Of a stretch of 64,000 nucleotides of DNA, positions 22,279 through 33,841 are shown in pieces. Where the stretch lies: contig JARJPL010000260.1 in the NCBI GenBank assembly GCA_030782805.1, positions 1 through 64,000 of the forward strand, given 5' to 3'. Origin of the DNA: Aschersonia sp. MBC 622 (lineage: Eukaryota > Ascomycota > Sordariomycetes > Hypocreales > Clavicipitaceae). Numbering within the stretch: the stretch's first letter is position 1; every line of letters starts with the position of its first letter. The translations under genes and the position numbers were made by a program. The notes under the pieces were generated by a model. That model did not search any database and was not told where the DNA came from. It was given only the letters and a program-made list of their open reading frames with translations.

Positions 22279-23502
22279 ATGTCGAAACGTCGTTTGTCTT
22301 CTCACGGCGCCGATACTGGCGATACATCGAATACAGTGGTCAAAAGACAGCAAACGCAAGATCTAAGAGATGGTCAACTGTCGGATGGAGAATTCATTGC
22401 GCTAGAGAGATTGGCGGATAGTGCAGACAACATCATATCCGCTTTTCAGAAACTGAAAAGGTGCCGCAACAGCGTCAACGAAAGGCGTAGTCAAGATGCA
22501 GAAATGTTGGCAGCGAGAAGGGATCTTGCAGAGCTGAGCGACAGCATTACACCACAGCTGCAGCTACTCTCTAGAACACCGAATTCAGGTTCAGATGCCG
22601 TAAATAACTCTATATTGTTGGAGTCAAATTTACGGATTCCTTCTATGGATTATGCGACACCTTGGCGCTCGTCCGAAATGTCACGAGAGCTACCACCGCT
22701 ACCAGCAGTCAAGGACAAAGGGCTCGAGAAGCTAGCTTTTACACATCCCGGCTCGGTTCCTGGAAGTAGGCCAGATCAGCAATATGAGAGGCTGGAATGG
22801 CTAGGAGACGCATACCTGGAACTTTTCGCCACTGCTCTCATCGACAAAACATTTTTGCAGCTACCTTCTGGTCGTTGCTCTCAGATTCGAGAGAGGCTCA
22901 TTCGAAATACCACACTGGCATCATATTTCCGAGAATACGGCTTGGAGGCACGAGCCAGACTACCAAGCGACGTTATCAATCAGAAGAAGCCAAGCAGGGG
23001 CAGCTCTAGTGACAAAGACTTGCTGAAGACGCAGAGCGACATGTTCGAGGCATATGTCGCGGCGGTGATTCTCTCAGATCCCGCAAATGGCATCGAGACG
23101 ACAATGAGCTGGTTAAAGGCACTCTGGGGCCGGTCTCTTATTGAAGACGTACAAAAGGCGGAACGGAGCCAGACGCTGGTGGCGAGGACCGAAAACACAC
23201 GACGCGAGCGAACGCCAAAAGAGGAACTGAGTTCAAGGATTGTGATCAAGGGAATTAGGTTACGATACGAGAGAATGGAGTCCAAGAAAAGAGATAAGCA
23301 TTTGGGACAGGAGCTGTTTACTGTCGGTGTCTACCTGGATGGCTGGGGCGAGTCGGGCAAGCTTTTGGGTGTAGGATCTGCTCTGAGCATCAAGGAGGCT
23401 GGTCAAAAAGCCGCGGCGGGAGTCATGGAAAACAAGAAGCTGATGAAGGTATATGAGAGCCATAAGAAAGCATTTTTGGAGGGAAAAGGCGATGAGGTGT
23501 AA
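22279..23502 (+). CDS. Ribonuclease III (Rnt1/Pac1-like) with C-terminal dsRNA-binding domain
   Basis: A single exon encodes 407 residues. The N-terminal 140 residues are a helical extension, as in fungal Rnt1. The RNase III domain follows (KGLEKLAFTHPGS). The signature reads YERLEWLGDAYLEL, with acidic residues E170, E173 and D177, and the second half QSDMFEAYVAAVIL has D254 and E257. The four metal-binding acids are therefore intact, unlike the ribosomal RNase III-fold protein mL44. A dsRNA-binding domain occupies residues 330-395 (GVGSALSIKEAGQKAAAGVM). The enzyme should cut double-stranded RNA, for example pre-rRNA and snRNA/snoRNA precursors in the nucleus. No mitochondrial leader is seen despite the mS33 neighbour. 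Confidence 0.88.
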   Translation: MSKRRLSSHGADTGDTSNTVVKRQQTQDLRDGQLSDGEFIALERLADSADNIISAFQKLKRCRNSVNERRSQDAEMLAARRDLAELSDSITPQLQLLSRTPNSGSDAVNNSILLESNLRIPSMDYATPWRSSEMSRELPPLPAVKDKGLEKLAFTHPGSVPGSRPDQQYERLEWLGDAYLELFATALIDKTFLQLPSGRCSQIRERLIRNTTLASYFREYGLEARARLPSDVINQKKPSRGSSSDKDLLKTQSDMFEAYVAAVILSDPANGIETTMSWLKALWGRSLIEDVQKAERSQTLVARTENTRRERTPKEELSSRIVIKGIRLRYERMESKKRDKHLGQELFTVGVYLDGWGESGKLLGVGSALSIKEAGQKAAAGVMENKKLMKVYESHKKAFLEGKGDEV

Positions 23503-24474
23503 AAGAGATCAGGTCAATGGCAGGTATAGAGACCATGGCACATGTACACTTGTCGAGTGTTGGATACTATCTCGCTTTTTTTTTTCCAAATATTTTTGAT
23601 ACCTGGCAAATGCGAAATGTCTCTTCTTCCTTCAGGGCTATAATTTAGCATTCAAACTATAAAGCGATAATGCGTACCTGTAAAATGGCGAGCCTTCCCG
23701 AGCTGGTCACAGTAATACAAGCATCGGGTTTCACGTGTTTGTACAGCAACTTGGTGGCCAGCTGTGCACGCCAGCGATGGTGCCGCTTTGGGATGGCAGA
23801 AGCGCTAAAAGACCTACACCCACCTCAAAAGACGAATTCTACCCCGCCTGAAAGACGGACAAAGGTCCGCTATTGGAGCAAGTTTGAGGCGCCGTACGAA
23901 GTAATAGCGGCCTGAGTGGGTAGCTGTCGCATGCGAGGAGTATCAATCATCATTTAGGTGGAGGGTGGGCCAGGCCATCGGCGCAACTTGGACTCGCCGA
24001 GGCACAACTCGACAAGCCTGCAAGCCCGCAAGCCTACTCTTGGGGTGGTAACCTGCTAACGTTACCAGTAATTAACCTACCTATGGAGCTCCGTCCCCAG
24101 TGGGCCACCGCATATCAGAACTAAATGGGTTTGCTTTCCTCTCACACCAGATCTCGGGGTGCTCTTCTTCTCCATCATAATCTCCCGGTTTCATATTTTT
24201 CATTTATTTCTCTCTGTCCCCTGTTTGCTTCCATATTTCCGTCCATTGCTCTGGCTGTTTGCCTTTTGTGCTCCGCTACTGCCCTCCCTCTAGCCGTGCT
24301 GTTATCCCTCGGCGGGGTCCTGACGCCATTGGCACACCCGTTCCGAGGTACCGGCAAAATAGGTACCTACCTGATCCAGCAGGCTGTCAATGTCAGCACC
24401 GCGAGCCTTCGCGACTGCACTGAATTGATCGCGTCATCATCTCTCGATAATCGCATTCGGCGTCCCTCATCATC
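23503..24474. other. RNase III 3' region and Atg37 promoter
   Basis: About 970 bases. A possible 81-codon frame at 23670-23915 has no recognisable domain and I do not call it. An acctaccta element occurs at 24075-24083 and another acctacct at 24365. CT-rich leader sequence precedes ATG 24475. Confidence 0.5.
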
Positions 24475-25486
24475 ATGGCGGACTCTGTAGGTATGTCGGT
24501 CAAACCCGCGACCCTCGCACATCGTGTCGTGCACGTCCGTCGCCATCAGCTAAACTAACCAATCAACACAGATCGGGTCTTTGTCCATGCCCTCAACACA
24601 GTCAAGAAAATCCCCAAGACGGGCGCGTCGCGTCCGCCACCTTCTGAACGACTTAGGCTATATGGACTCTACAAGCAGGCAATGGAGGGCGATGTGGACG
24701 GCGTCATGGAGCAGCCCATGGCCGGTGCCGGGCTGACCCCGGAGGAGCTGCAACGGGAACGCGACAAATGGGATGCATGGAATTGTCAAAAGGGCATCAG
24801 CCGTACCGAAGCAAAGAGACGTTACATAGAGGCTCTCATTGAGACTATGCACAGATATGCAACGACAGCGTAAGACGTCCCGCGAAACTTCGGCATGATG
24901 CCCCTTGGAACTCAATTGGACTGACGAGCGTGCCAACAGAGACGGAAGAGAGCTAGTATCAGAACTGGAGTTCGTCTGGAACCAAATCAAGCACAACAGT
25001 CCCAGCGCCACCGATTCTTCACCACAAGCTGCGCCGCCGCCCAGGCGCTTCACACAGCCAATGAGCGGCAGCGATGGGCCCATGAAGATGCTAAGTCCCA
25101 TGAGCGAGCAAGATGAAGCCGAGCTACGATCGCAACGGCAGACGGATCTTGAAGATCGCGAAATGGGCCACGATGTCAGCGTCGGAAGCGGCCGGTCACA
25201 GCGGAGAATGGAACGCGCCATCACCAAGTTATCCGCCGAGGTGGCTGCCATGCGGGAGCAGATTTCGACTGGCCGGGAGTGGAGGTCAAAGAAGGATCGC
25301 AGCTTTCCATCATGGCTTGGCTGGCTAGTCTGGTCCATCATGAAGCATCTTCTTATCGACTGCGTGATACTGTCTCTCATTTTAGTCTGGATGAGGAGGC
25401 GCAAGGATCGCCGTCTAGAGGACCTCGTGCGTGCAGCACTCACTCTCATACGAGAATACGTAAGAAATATCGTTCCTGCGAGGTGA
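24475..25486 (+). CDS. ATG37: Atg37-like acyl-CoA-binding membrane protein
   Basis: Three exons (24475-24490, 24572-24869, 24940-25486) give about 286 residues; introns are 81 and 70 nt. The first exon holds only five codons plus one base. Residues 5-105 form an acyl-CoA-binding domain: HALNTVKKIPKTG, ERLRLYGLYKQAMEGDV, then DKWDAWNCQKGISRTEAKRRYIEAL. A Pro/Ser-rich linker, a short coiled coil (MERAITKLSAEVAAMREQI) and one membrane segment near the C-terminus (HLLIDCVILSLILVWM) followed by basic residues complete the Atg37/ACBD5 layout. Atg37 is a peroxisomal membrane protein needed for pexophagy. The stop TGA at 25484 overlaps a GTGAGA donor; splicing to CAG at 25523-25525 (a 43-nt intron) would extend the frame to 25820. 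Confidence 0.8.
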
Positions 25487-26214
25487 GAGGGGCAATAGTG
25501 AATGGATTCTACATGATATTTGCAGTGGCAGCGCATACTGGCAGGCCCTAGCCCAAGACTATGGGAGTGCTCATGGCGCGCAACGGAAGATGCTGCGCCT
25601 CCTGAAATACAAGAGCAGCCATTGCTACACGACTGCAAGTCGTGCAACGGAGTGTAGGGCTGACAAGATCATGGCTGGCCTCGATACAGCCCAGGAAATG
25701 ACTCCACCACTCGCATCAATACCACCATCTTATGTTGCCGGCTGCAACCGTCGATTTAGCGATACAAATTTGTACGAACATGGGCCTGGAAGTCATGATG
25801 GGGAGTTTTATTTGTACTAGATACCACTGGAAGGATAAGATATATAGGCAGCAAGCATAAACATTGATTTATTTGTCTAACATCTGGACTTGTAGTATCT
25901 TGCAGCCTGTCCACGAATTCCCTGACTGATCAACCACGGAGACACGACCGTTGTTCAACCGTTGTCCAATGCACCTGGTGCAGATGCAAACGCCCAGCAT
26001 GCATATTCACTCTGGGTCCCATGCATGCGACAAACGCGCCCAACACAGCCTTGTTTAACTCGGTCGATTGATTTTTCCTTATCCCCCAATTCTCTTGCCT
26101 ACATGCAGCAAAGTTGAACCTCTACTTCTTCTCATCATCATCATCATCTTCTTCTTCTTCCCACCTTTGTGCATGCAGGCTGGGAGCGCAAGCTCAGCCC
26201 ACAGGCCACCCACC
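25487..26214. other. Atg37 3' region, possible extra exon, and upstream region of the 26-kb gene
   Basis: About 730 bases. From 25526 to 25820 a frame stays open in phase with the Atg37 gene if a short intron is removed; it shows no domain, so it may be a C-terminal extension or 3' untranslated DNA. From 26090 to 26165 the plus strand is TC-rich (ttc/tca triplets) ahead of ATG 26215. Confidence 0.45.
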
Positions 26215-26744
26215 ATGCCAGGTCCTCCTCCTCCTCCTCCCGGCGCCCCAACGTCACCCAAAGCCATGCGCCGCGCGCGCTCGCCCTCTTCCTCCGCCAA
26301 GCGGCGCCCCCGATCACCTTCCCCCGGCAAACGCAATGTTGACCGCGGCTCGAGCCGTCGCGGCTCCGTCTCTGACGGCGCCGATGCCGACGTCGTCATG
26401 GGCAACACATCAGAGCAGCCACCGACAACAGCCTACGCCGCCGCCGCCACCGCAGCGACAGTAGCAGTAGCAGCAGCAGCAGAGGCGCAGCCCATCCCCC
26501 GGCTGCGGTCCATCGCGCCCGCCATCTTCGTGCCCGTGGCCAATGTTATACCCAGCGAGGAGCACCTGCAGAAATTCGCCGCGCTCGCGGAAACGAACCG
26601 CGTCGAATACATGCGGCAAGCGCTCTCGCAGTGCAACCGTCACGCCGCCGCCGTGCGTGTCAATTTCTTAACGTTATTCCGCCGCGAAACCGCACGTCTA
26701 ATACAGCTAGCTGCCGCCGCGGCGGCGAAAGAGCCGCCTTCCGC

Positions 26745-26776
<32 letters not shown>

Positions 26777-27558
26777 GGGAGCGGCGCGGCGGGTGGTCGG
26801 CCACCGAAGCGGACCTTGAGCGCATGCTCGCCAGCATGGCCACGCCCGCGCCCCCCGTGCAACAGCCCGCGCCGCAGTCCCGCAGCGTGACGCAGATCCT
26901 GCGTAGCGGAAGCGGAAGCGGAAGCGGAAGCGGCGGTGGACTTCGACAAGACCCGAGAGATGTCATTGGCGACGTGCAGGAGCCGAGCTTCAAGCACCGT
27001 CCGGCCGCCTCGCCGCGGGAGCTGGCTGCGCGCGAGACTCTCAACCTCGTCGGCAAGGCCACGCATGAGCTGCGCAGCTACGAGACGCACATTGCTCCGC
27101 GGAGGGAGATGCGGCGGCGCGCGCTGGACAAAGAGATTGCGCAGCGCAAGGGCAGGGTGCCGCCGCGCGAGGTTGGCTAGGACCGGCCCGCGCGGGGACC
27201 GCGCGCCCACAGCGACGAGACGGGGAAAAGCGGCGGCGGCAGCGGCGGCGATAACTACCATGGTGATGAAAATCGTAGTCAGAGACCTATGGAGAGGGAT
27301 AATGAGAGAAAACGGTCGGCAGACGGCGAGCTACAAGCCAGGAGCAGCAGGCCGGACATGCCGTCGCGGCCGCCCGCGAGCGCGCAGGCCGCGTCCAGGC
27401 CTTCTTCGTCGACGGCGTCTCCGAGAAAGAACAAGTCTGGCGTGCCGACGAGGCCGGAGAGGAGTGCATCAGCTGCGCCAAAGTCGGCGCCGACAGGACC
27501 GGCTAGCACTTCGAGACCGCAGCCCAAGTCAATCTTGAAGAAGACGTCCAAGTACTGA
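26215..27558 (+). CDS. Low-complexity hypothetical protein; frame interrupted by one TAG
   Basis: I do not recognise this gene. From ATG 26215 (MPGPPPPPPG) the frame is open to TAG 27178-27180, about 321 residues. The same frame then continues without a stop to TGA 27556-27558, and this second part (NERKRSADGELQ..., ending PKSILKKTSKY) looks coding. Either the protein ends at 27180, or an intron spans the TAG: possible donors at 27157 or 27172 with the acceptor TAGTCAG at 27282 keep frame, though the donors are weak. The N-terminus is Pro/Ser/Arg-rich. Residues 95-165 are a folded-looking helical block (SEEHLQKFAALAETNRVEYM). Later come ten Gln (CAG repeat), a Ser-Gly repeat and a basic end. 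It is likely nuclear, but function is unknown. Confidence 0.5.
26746..26775 (+). repeat. CAG triplet repeat (ten Gln codons)
   Basis: Ten uninterrupted CAG triplets inside the hypothetical gene, in the glutamine frame. Such runs vary in length between strains. Confidence 0.9.
26908..26936 (+). repeat. GGAAGC hexamer repeat (Ser-Gly codons)
   Basis: About four to five tandem copies of ggaagc encoding a Ser-Gly run in the same hypothetical gene. Confidence 0.85.
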
Positions 27559-27769
27559 GTGGAGGAGCATGTTGGCAAGGCGGTCAGAACTAGCAGGATG
27601 CTTTAGTAATTGGAAAATGTAGAAAAAAGAAGTTAACCGTCTCTTCAAGGTTTATCTACCTGTCGCCACTAATTCTACCATCTTTATATGTACAAAGTAG
27701 ACCCGCTTCCACATTGTAAAACGCAAGGAAATGCTTCTTAAATTTTAGTACAGCCGTTTTGACACTTCT

Positions 27770-30291
27770 TTATGACCCATAAGCAATCTGACCCATTGGC
27801 CTATCTTCCTCCATGCCAGGGGCCATGAGGTTTGTTCTGGGGTCGCCGCTGGCCTTGGCGGCAGAGCATCGGGCCATGGTCGGTGAGCTGTCGTCTATAT
27901 TAGTATCTATGTTCAAGAGATGGGTTGAATGTTGCAAGACATACCTCCTTGAAATAACATCGGTAAAGTAAAAGTTCTCAATGGCCTTCTTCAAGGGAGA
28001 ACCTGTGGCCTTGGAGCCCTTGTTCTGGTCAACAAGCTGTACCTTGCTGAGCTCCCTGAGAGCAACAGACTCGATAACATCGTAGACGGCGAGCGCGGGG
28101 CTGATCATGGACATGCGCTCGCGGACGGCAGTGACATCATCATAAGGGAGAGGAGCGCCGAGGAACTCGGAGGCAGCGCGGAGAATCTTCCAGTCGGTGC
28201 GAGCAGCGCCAGGCAGCGAGGTAGCAGCACGAGTCATTTGTACACGGCCCTCGGTGTTGATATAGGTACCAGCCTTCTCGGTGTAAGCGGCACCGGGGAG
28301 GATAATGTCGGCAATCTGAGCACCACGGTCACCATGGTGGCCCTGATAGACAACGAAAGCGTCCTTGGGGATGTCGGCCTCGTTGATCTCATCAGCACCA
28401 AGCAGCCAGACAAACTTGGGCTTAGTCTGGGCAACCTCGGCAGAGGGGGTGACGAAGCCGACCTCAAAGGCACCGGCCCGTGAAGCCTCTCTTTGGAGAA
28501 CGCTGTAGCCATTCCAGTCGGGAGTGCGGAAGTTGGCGGCGTTCTTCTCGACAAAAGCACCGACAGTCTCGTAGAAGGCCTTGGCATCGACGTGGTCGGT
28601 GACAGCAGAGCCAACAACGATCATGGGCTTCTTAGCAGCGGCCAGCTTCTTACCGAAGGGACCGGCAAGGGCAGCCTTCAGCGCAGCGTGGTCGAGACCC
28701 AGGTGCTCAAACTCAAAGGTAGAGTCAAAGGTCTCGCCAACAACGCCGATCTCGAGCTCGGAGCGGAGCCATTGCTTACGAATACGGGCGTTGAGAACAG
28801 CAGCCTCGTGACGAGGGTTGCTGCCAATAATCAGCATGCAGTCAGTCTCCTCGATACCCCAGATAGTCGAGTTGAATAGGTAGTTGGAGCGGACATCAAC
28901 ACCGTGAGCAAGGGGAGAGCTGCCAGTGGGAGTGTCCAGGGCGAGGTTCTCGGAACCAAGCTTGTTGGCCATGTCCTTGGCAACCACCAGGGACTCAACC
29001 TCGGTCAGTGCGCCGGAAATGATCTTGAATTCGTTGCCCTGAGGCTTCTTCTGCTCCCAAGCACGAGCGACCTCGGTAAGAGCTTCCTCCCAGTCGGCAG
29101 GCTCAAACTTTCCGTCGCGGCGAACCAAGGGCATGGTAAGACGTTGGGTCTTGAGACCATCACAGGCGAAGCGTGACTTGTCGTTGATCCACTCCTCATT
29201 AACATCGTCGTTGAGGCGGGGGAGAATGCGCATAACTTCGAGACCGCGGGAGTCGACGCGGATGTTCGAACCAAGTCCGTCGAGGACGTCAATCGATTCG
29301 GAGTGCTTTAGCTCCCAGGGACGGGCGCGGAAAGCGTATGGCTTGGAGGTGAGAGCGCCGACGGGGCAAAGGTCGATAACGTTGCCAGAAAGTTCGGAGT
29401 CGAGATTCTGCTCGAGGTAGGTACCGATTTGGATATCGTTGCCACGTCCGGTAGAGCCGAGCTCGGGAGCACCAGCAATGTCGTTGGCGAAGCGCACGCA
29501 TCGAGTGCAGTGAATGCAACGGTTCATGGAGGTCTTGATCAGGGGGCCAATGTTCTTGTCCTCGACGGCACGCTTTCCGCCGATTTCGTGAAATCGACCG
29601 CGGTCGGAGCCGTAGCGTAGAGACTGTTCCTGGAGATCGCATTCACCACCCTGGTCGCAAATGGGGCAGTCGAGGGGGTGGTTGGCCAGGAGGAATTCCA
29701 TGACACCCTCGCGAGCCTTGTGAGCCAGCGGAGAGTTGGTCTTGACAACCATACCAGGCTGAACGGGCCAAGCGCAAGAGGCAACAGGCTTGGGGGCTCT
29801 TTCGACTTCGACGAGACACATACGGCAGTTACCTGCAATCATGAGCTTCCTATGAATGTTTGTCAGCTTCGTTTCGGCGAATCGGGTGTCGTTGGGTAAA
29901 GGGCCAATCGTACTCGTGGTAACAGTATCTGCGGGTGAAATGTTAGCTCGAGTCATCACATTGACTTTTTTATCGGTTTGACGCACCTTGGAACCGTAGC
30001 ACCGGCCTTCTCGCAAGCCTGGATTAGAGCCGAACCAGCTGTCATATGGGTCAGTAGTCGTCACCGCGCGGGTCCCCGGAATCAATTCCTACCTTCAATC
30101 GAAACCTTTTTGCCATCTAGAAATCAATTAGCACATCCTTCAGGGTTCAATTGCTCGCCGATAAGGAATAGCTCACCAATTGTAAGCTCCACCTCCGCGT
30201 GGCGCTGGGAAGACACAGAGAAAGCGCGCGAGCCGCTGGCCGCTCTTCTGCCCGTCCGCAGAGCGGTACGAGCCAGAGTGTGTCGAAGCAT
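27770..30291 (-). CDS. nuo78: NADH:ubiquinone oxidoreductase 78-kDa subunit (complex I, NDUFS1/nuo-78)
   Basis: Six exons (30291-30177, 30116-30093, 30038-29987, 29928-29914, 29849-27945, 27887-27770) give 743 codons. All donors are GT and acceptors AG. The leader (MLRHTLARTALRTGRRAASG) is a mitochondrial presequence. The ferredoxin-like domain has 2Fe-2S cysteines C66, C77, C80 and C94. A His/Cys 4Fe-4S site (HPLDCPICDQGGECDL) and a CxxCxxC site (CIHCTRCVRF) follow, then the molybdopterin-oxidoreductase-like fold. The C-terminus SRSSPTMARCSAAK...RPMGQIAYG fits the family only if the last intron ends at CAG 27888. It is the largest peripheral-arm subunit and passes electrons from flavin to the quinone site. 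Exon 4 has only 15 nt and encodes C66. Confidence 0.95.
29914..29928 (-). other. nuo78: 15-nt microexon of the complex I 78-kDa subunit
   Basis: The exon lies between CCCGCAG and GTACGA and encodes Tyr-Cys-Tyr-His with split codons on both sides. Its cysteine is the first 2Fe-2S ligand, so skipping would destroy the cluster, although skipping 15 nt would keep frame. Confidence 0.85.
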
Positions 30292-30808
30292 CGTCGCCGC
30301 CGTGCCGGAATGAATCGGTGATTTGATGTGATGCAGAACGCTGCGGCGGAATAAAGGACTCAGTCCGTGGGACGCTGCGAGGAAGAACTGCTGTCGGGTT
30401 GACGGGAAAGGCTCCTCCGCTAGTGTGTTCATCCACGGATTAATTACAATGATGCTGATTGGCTGGTCGCTCCAACTGGCGCCTGAGGCACCAACATGCC
30501 CACACGCGCACTATAACGGGGCCGCGAATTTGTGACTTTGCTTCTGCTTTTTCCTTCTCTCATCAATTGTACACGGGCATATTTTATTGTAGGTGAGCTT
30601 GAGCCGCGCTCTGCGTTGCAGGTGCGGTTTCAGTCGAGTCTTCCTCTATCTTATGCTCCAGATTAAAATGTTTGACGCCGTTTATGGAAGCAGGGGAGAG
30701 AATTTTTATCTCAACGAGCATTGCCTCTTACCGCCGGTCGTTACATCTGGAAGCCTTTGTGGCGTTTTTATTTCTTAGTAGCTTACAATATCGCGTCCTC
30801 TCGTACGA
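30292..30808. other. nuo-78 promoter and SelO 3' region
   Basis: About 520 bases between two minus-strand genes. It should contain the promoter of the complex I gene. No other feature is seen. Confidence 0.5.
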
Positions 30809-32841
30809 TTAGGAACTGCAGCTGCACTGCATGGCTCGCTCGAGACGAGGCACGTCTCCAACCCAGCGCTGCTCTTCTTCACTATCGCCCTGATATGTCG
30901 CACCGCCAACTTCTAAGCCAGACCAAGAATCATTAAAGGGGTGTAGAGCCATGTGCATGGCACGATCCAGGACTTGTCTGTCCCCTTCTTTCTCCACACG
31001 ACGAATGATTTCGTCGAGAATCCAGCCACGGGCAACAAAGTTGGGGTTGACTTGCTTCATAGCCTGGATCCTTTCTGCCTCTGCACCTTCGGTAACACCA
31101 CTCCCATCAGACGACCAGTCTTCCACCACTCTGTCATGCCATTTGGACAGCCAGTTGGAGATGCGTCCCAAAGCATCGCTCTCCGTACTCGTTTTTGGAA
31201 GGCCTTCCTTGTGGAAGAAGATTTTGGCTGTTTGACGCCGCGCGTCTTCTGTTGCAACCTGCGCGAGCTTGACACTGCTGAGTCGACGGAAGAAGTGACT
31301 AAAGTCAAGCTCAAAGGCTTCTAGAGTGTCCAGAGCTTCGGAGAAGAGCACATCAAAATCAGACTCTTTCTGCTGGCGGAGGCCGAGGCGCGCCGTCATC
31401 AGCCTCCTGTATTCTGATAGGAAGGTTTGCTTGTATTCTTCTCCAGCTTGCGTGATGAGCTTCTCGGCTCGTGCAATGACTTCGTCTTCCTGGCCCTTCT
31501 TGACACCCTCGGCAAGATATGTTGCATTATCAACTGCCGATCCCATGCCCATTAGTTCGCCGAGAGCTTCGCCAAGCCGGACCAAGTTCCACCAAATGAT
31601 GGTAGGCTGGTTCTTGTAGGAGTAACGGAGCATGGCGTCATCATGATTTGGTGTATAGGACGGATCGAAATTATCCATGAAAGCAAACGGTCCAAAGTCG
31701 ATGGAAAGTCCAAAGACTGAAGTATTGTCCGTGTTCTGTGAAGCCATTAGTACCAGAACATATGCGGCCGGGACGCAATACGCACCAAAACCCCATTCAT
31801 GAAGCCATAAGCTTGCCATTGTGCAACCACTAGCGCATTGCGCCTGACTATTTCTCTGTACAGTCTGGTGAATCTGTTTTCGGCAGCGTCGTCGGGACCC
31901 TCTACAGTCTTGTCCGAGACACCACGAGAAGGCTCTGGTGCTTCTGCAGGCTTATCTGGGTTCGCCAATCTTCCTGGCAACTTGTCCCAGCCTCCAAAAA
32001 CCTCATTTGCGACATAAGCGGACAACTCCCGAACCAGCTTACGGTCGCCTCGAGACCGCAAGAGATCAAAAGTTCCCAGGCGAAGCCAGGATTGAGCAAA
32101 GCGCAGGACGATTGCGCCTGGCTCTATTCTCTCGCGAAGGACCTTAGACTGCGGCAGAAGAGTAAGAGATAGTGCGCGCGTTGTGGGGATGGACAGGGCG
32201 TTCAACGCCTCGGAGACGATGAACTCGCGGATGCTGGATCTCAGGACCGCCTTTCCATCAGCAAACCGCGAGTACGGAGTCAGACCGGCACCTTTCAGCT
32301 GTAGTTCGTAGCGGACACCAGTAGCCGGGTTGGTCGTCTCAAAAAGAGATATGGCTCTGCCGTCTCCGAGCTGTCCGGCCCATTGGCCAAACTGGTAACC
32401 GCCGTAGCACTGAGCCCACGGATAACCGCCTTCCAGCTTGTCCTCGTCCCATCCGTAGAGTTTGTTTCCCGCGACGAATTGCCGAAAGTCTTCCGTGTCC
32501 TTTTCCCCATCCTTGATGCCGAGGTCGCGCATAGCCGCAGGGCTCACGGCGAGCAGCTCGGGGTTCTCCTGTTTCTCGGGACGCACCCATGTGAAGAGGG
32601 CGTCGCGAACCATGCGCGGCCCAATCTTGTCTCGGGCCGTCTTGTGCGAAGCGGCCGGAGTGGGAAACAGAGGGTCGGGGGTGAGTGCCGATGTGAAGTT
32701 CCAGGTCTTGGGAATGTCTTTGATCGGCTTGCCCTCATACGAGAGCTGATGCGCATTGCGCGCAGAGCCGTTGTTAGCCATGCGGGAAATAAGGAGCGGT
32801 GTTCGCGGAAGAGCCGTGCAAAGGCTGGTTCGGCGAAGCAT
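30809..32841 (-). CDS. FMP40: SelO-family protein AMPylase (selenoprotein O homolog, Fmp40-like)
   Basis: Two exons (32841-31786 and 31735-30809) joined across a 50-nt GTGCGT...ACAG intron give about 660 residues. ATG 32841 starts a basic leader (MLRRTSLCTALPRT) fitting mitochondrial import; ORF further upstream is unlikely. Family blocks are clear: CYGGYQFGQWAGQLGDGRA, LQLKGAGLTPYSRFADGKAVLRSSIREF, NTDNTSVFGLSIDFGPFAFMDNFDPSY and WWNLVRLGEAL. The glycine-rich and NTDN...DFG elements are the inverted nucleotide-binding site of this pseudokinase fold, which transfers AMP to Ser/Thr/Tyr. The C-terminus ends QCSCSS; in vertebrates a selenocysteine lies in this region, here there is only Cys. The yeast homolog Fmp40 AMPylates mitochondrial redox proteins. 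Confidence 0.92.
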
Positions 32842-33841
32842 CAATGAAGATTTGAGTGTTGCAGAAATATTGTGATAGCTAGAGGTGCAAGAGCTGTCAT
32901 TATATGATGATGCGCATTTGGAATCATGCCCATGACGCAACCTGCAAATCAGTGGCGAGCTGCCGTTTTATTGGGCCGGGGCCGCTGTAGCAGGGCGGCC
33001 TGGGCGGCAGGACGGCGACGGCTAGACGGTGGCGCGGAACCGAAAGCCGTGCCGACTTGGTAAGCAAGCACAATGGTGACGCATATCCGACAAGCCCATA
33101 ATTTGAATCTCCGTCGTTTTTCTCGGCAGTTGATTGATGCGGCCGGGTTGGGGACATAAGGCAGACGGCAGGCTATGTGTGCTTTCCGTCCTGGCCTACA
33201 ATGTAAACTACAGTGGCGCAGTGTCTTCCTCCTGCCACTGTCCGAATAAAAGCGCATCAATTGAGAACATTATAATTGCATGTCAATAGCATGAAGAGTT
33301 ATCAACTTCTCAATTGATGGTGCAAAGTATATATTTTCTCCTTTCACTGTCAAGTCGTGGCCTTGATAACACCTTTTTCTCTTGTTCGGCTTTTCTTCAT
33401 CATTCTTACACATCCATAGTCTCTTTCTCTGCTGCGTCGTTGCTACTCTGATACGTCGCAACAGAATGACATCCGACAAATTGTTTGGTCTGAGCGCAAG
33501 ACTGAATAATGATTGTATATATTATCAAAGAATTTATAAAAACGTAACAAGCTTAATTTTCTCCCCAAAGTCTGTGCTTCCAGGTCAGCCTTTTGTACGA
33601 CTTGGTGAGTGGAGTCATGGTACCAGCTACCTAGACCTACCTATGCTCTGCCTGTGCTTCATTAATTGCCGAGTTGCTGCCTGGAAGCAAGCCCACTCCG
33701 CCGTGTCACGCTCATCCATTCCACATCCAACAAACAAAACGCATAAAAACATCAACTTGCTGGAGAGCTCGTTCAAAAAGAGCTTTTCCGCGGCTTGTCA
33801 ACACAGCGATATAACTTTGAAGCATCGACTGTGACATCATC
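32842..33841. promoter_or_regulatory. Divergent promoter region, SelO / XRCC4
   Basis: Exactly 1 kb between two divergent genes. Open frames are short. An acctaccta element lies at 33635-33643. An AT-rich part (33270-33560) separates the two probable promoters. Confidence 0.5.

Noticed and set aside
26936..27538. 200-codon Arg-rich frame overlapping the 26-kb hypothetical gene
   Set aside because: It is the shifted reading of Ser/Pro/Ala-rich, GC-biased coding DNA and shows only Arg-rich noise.
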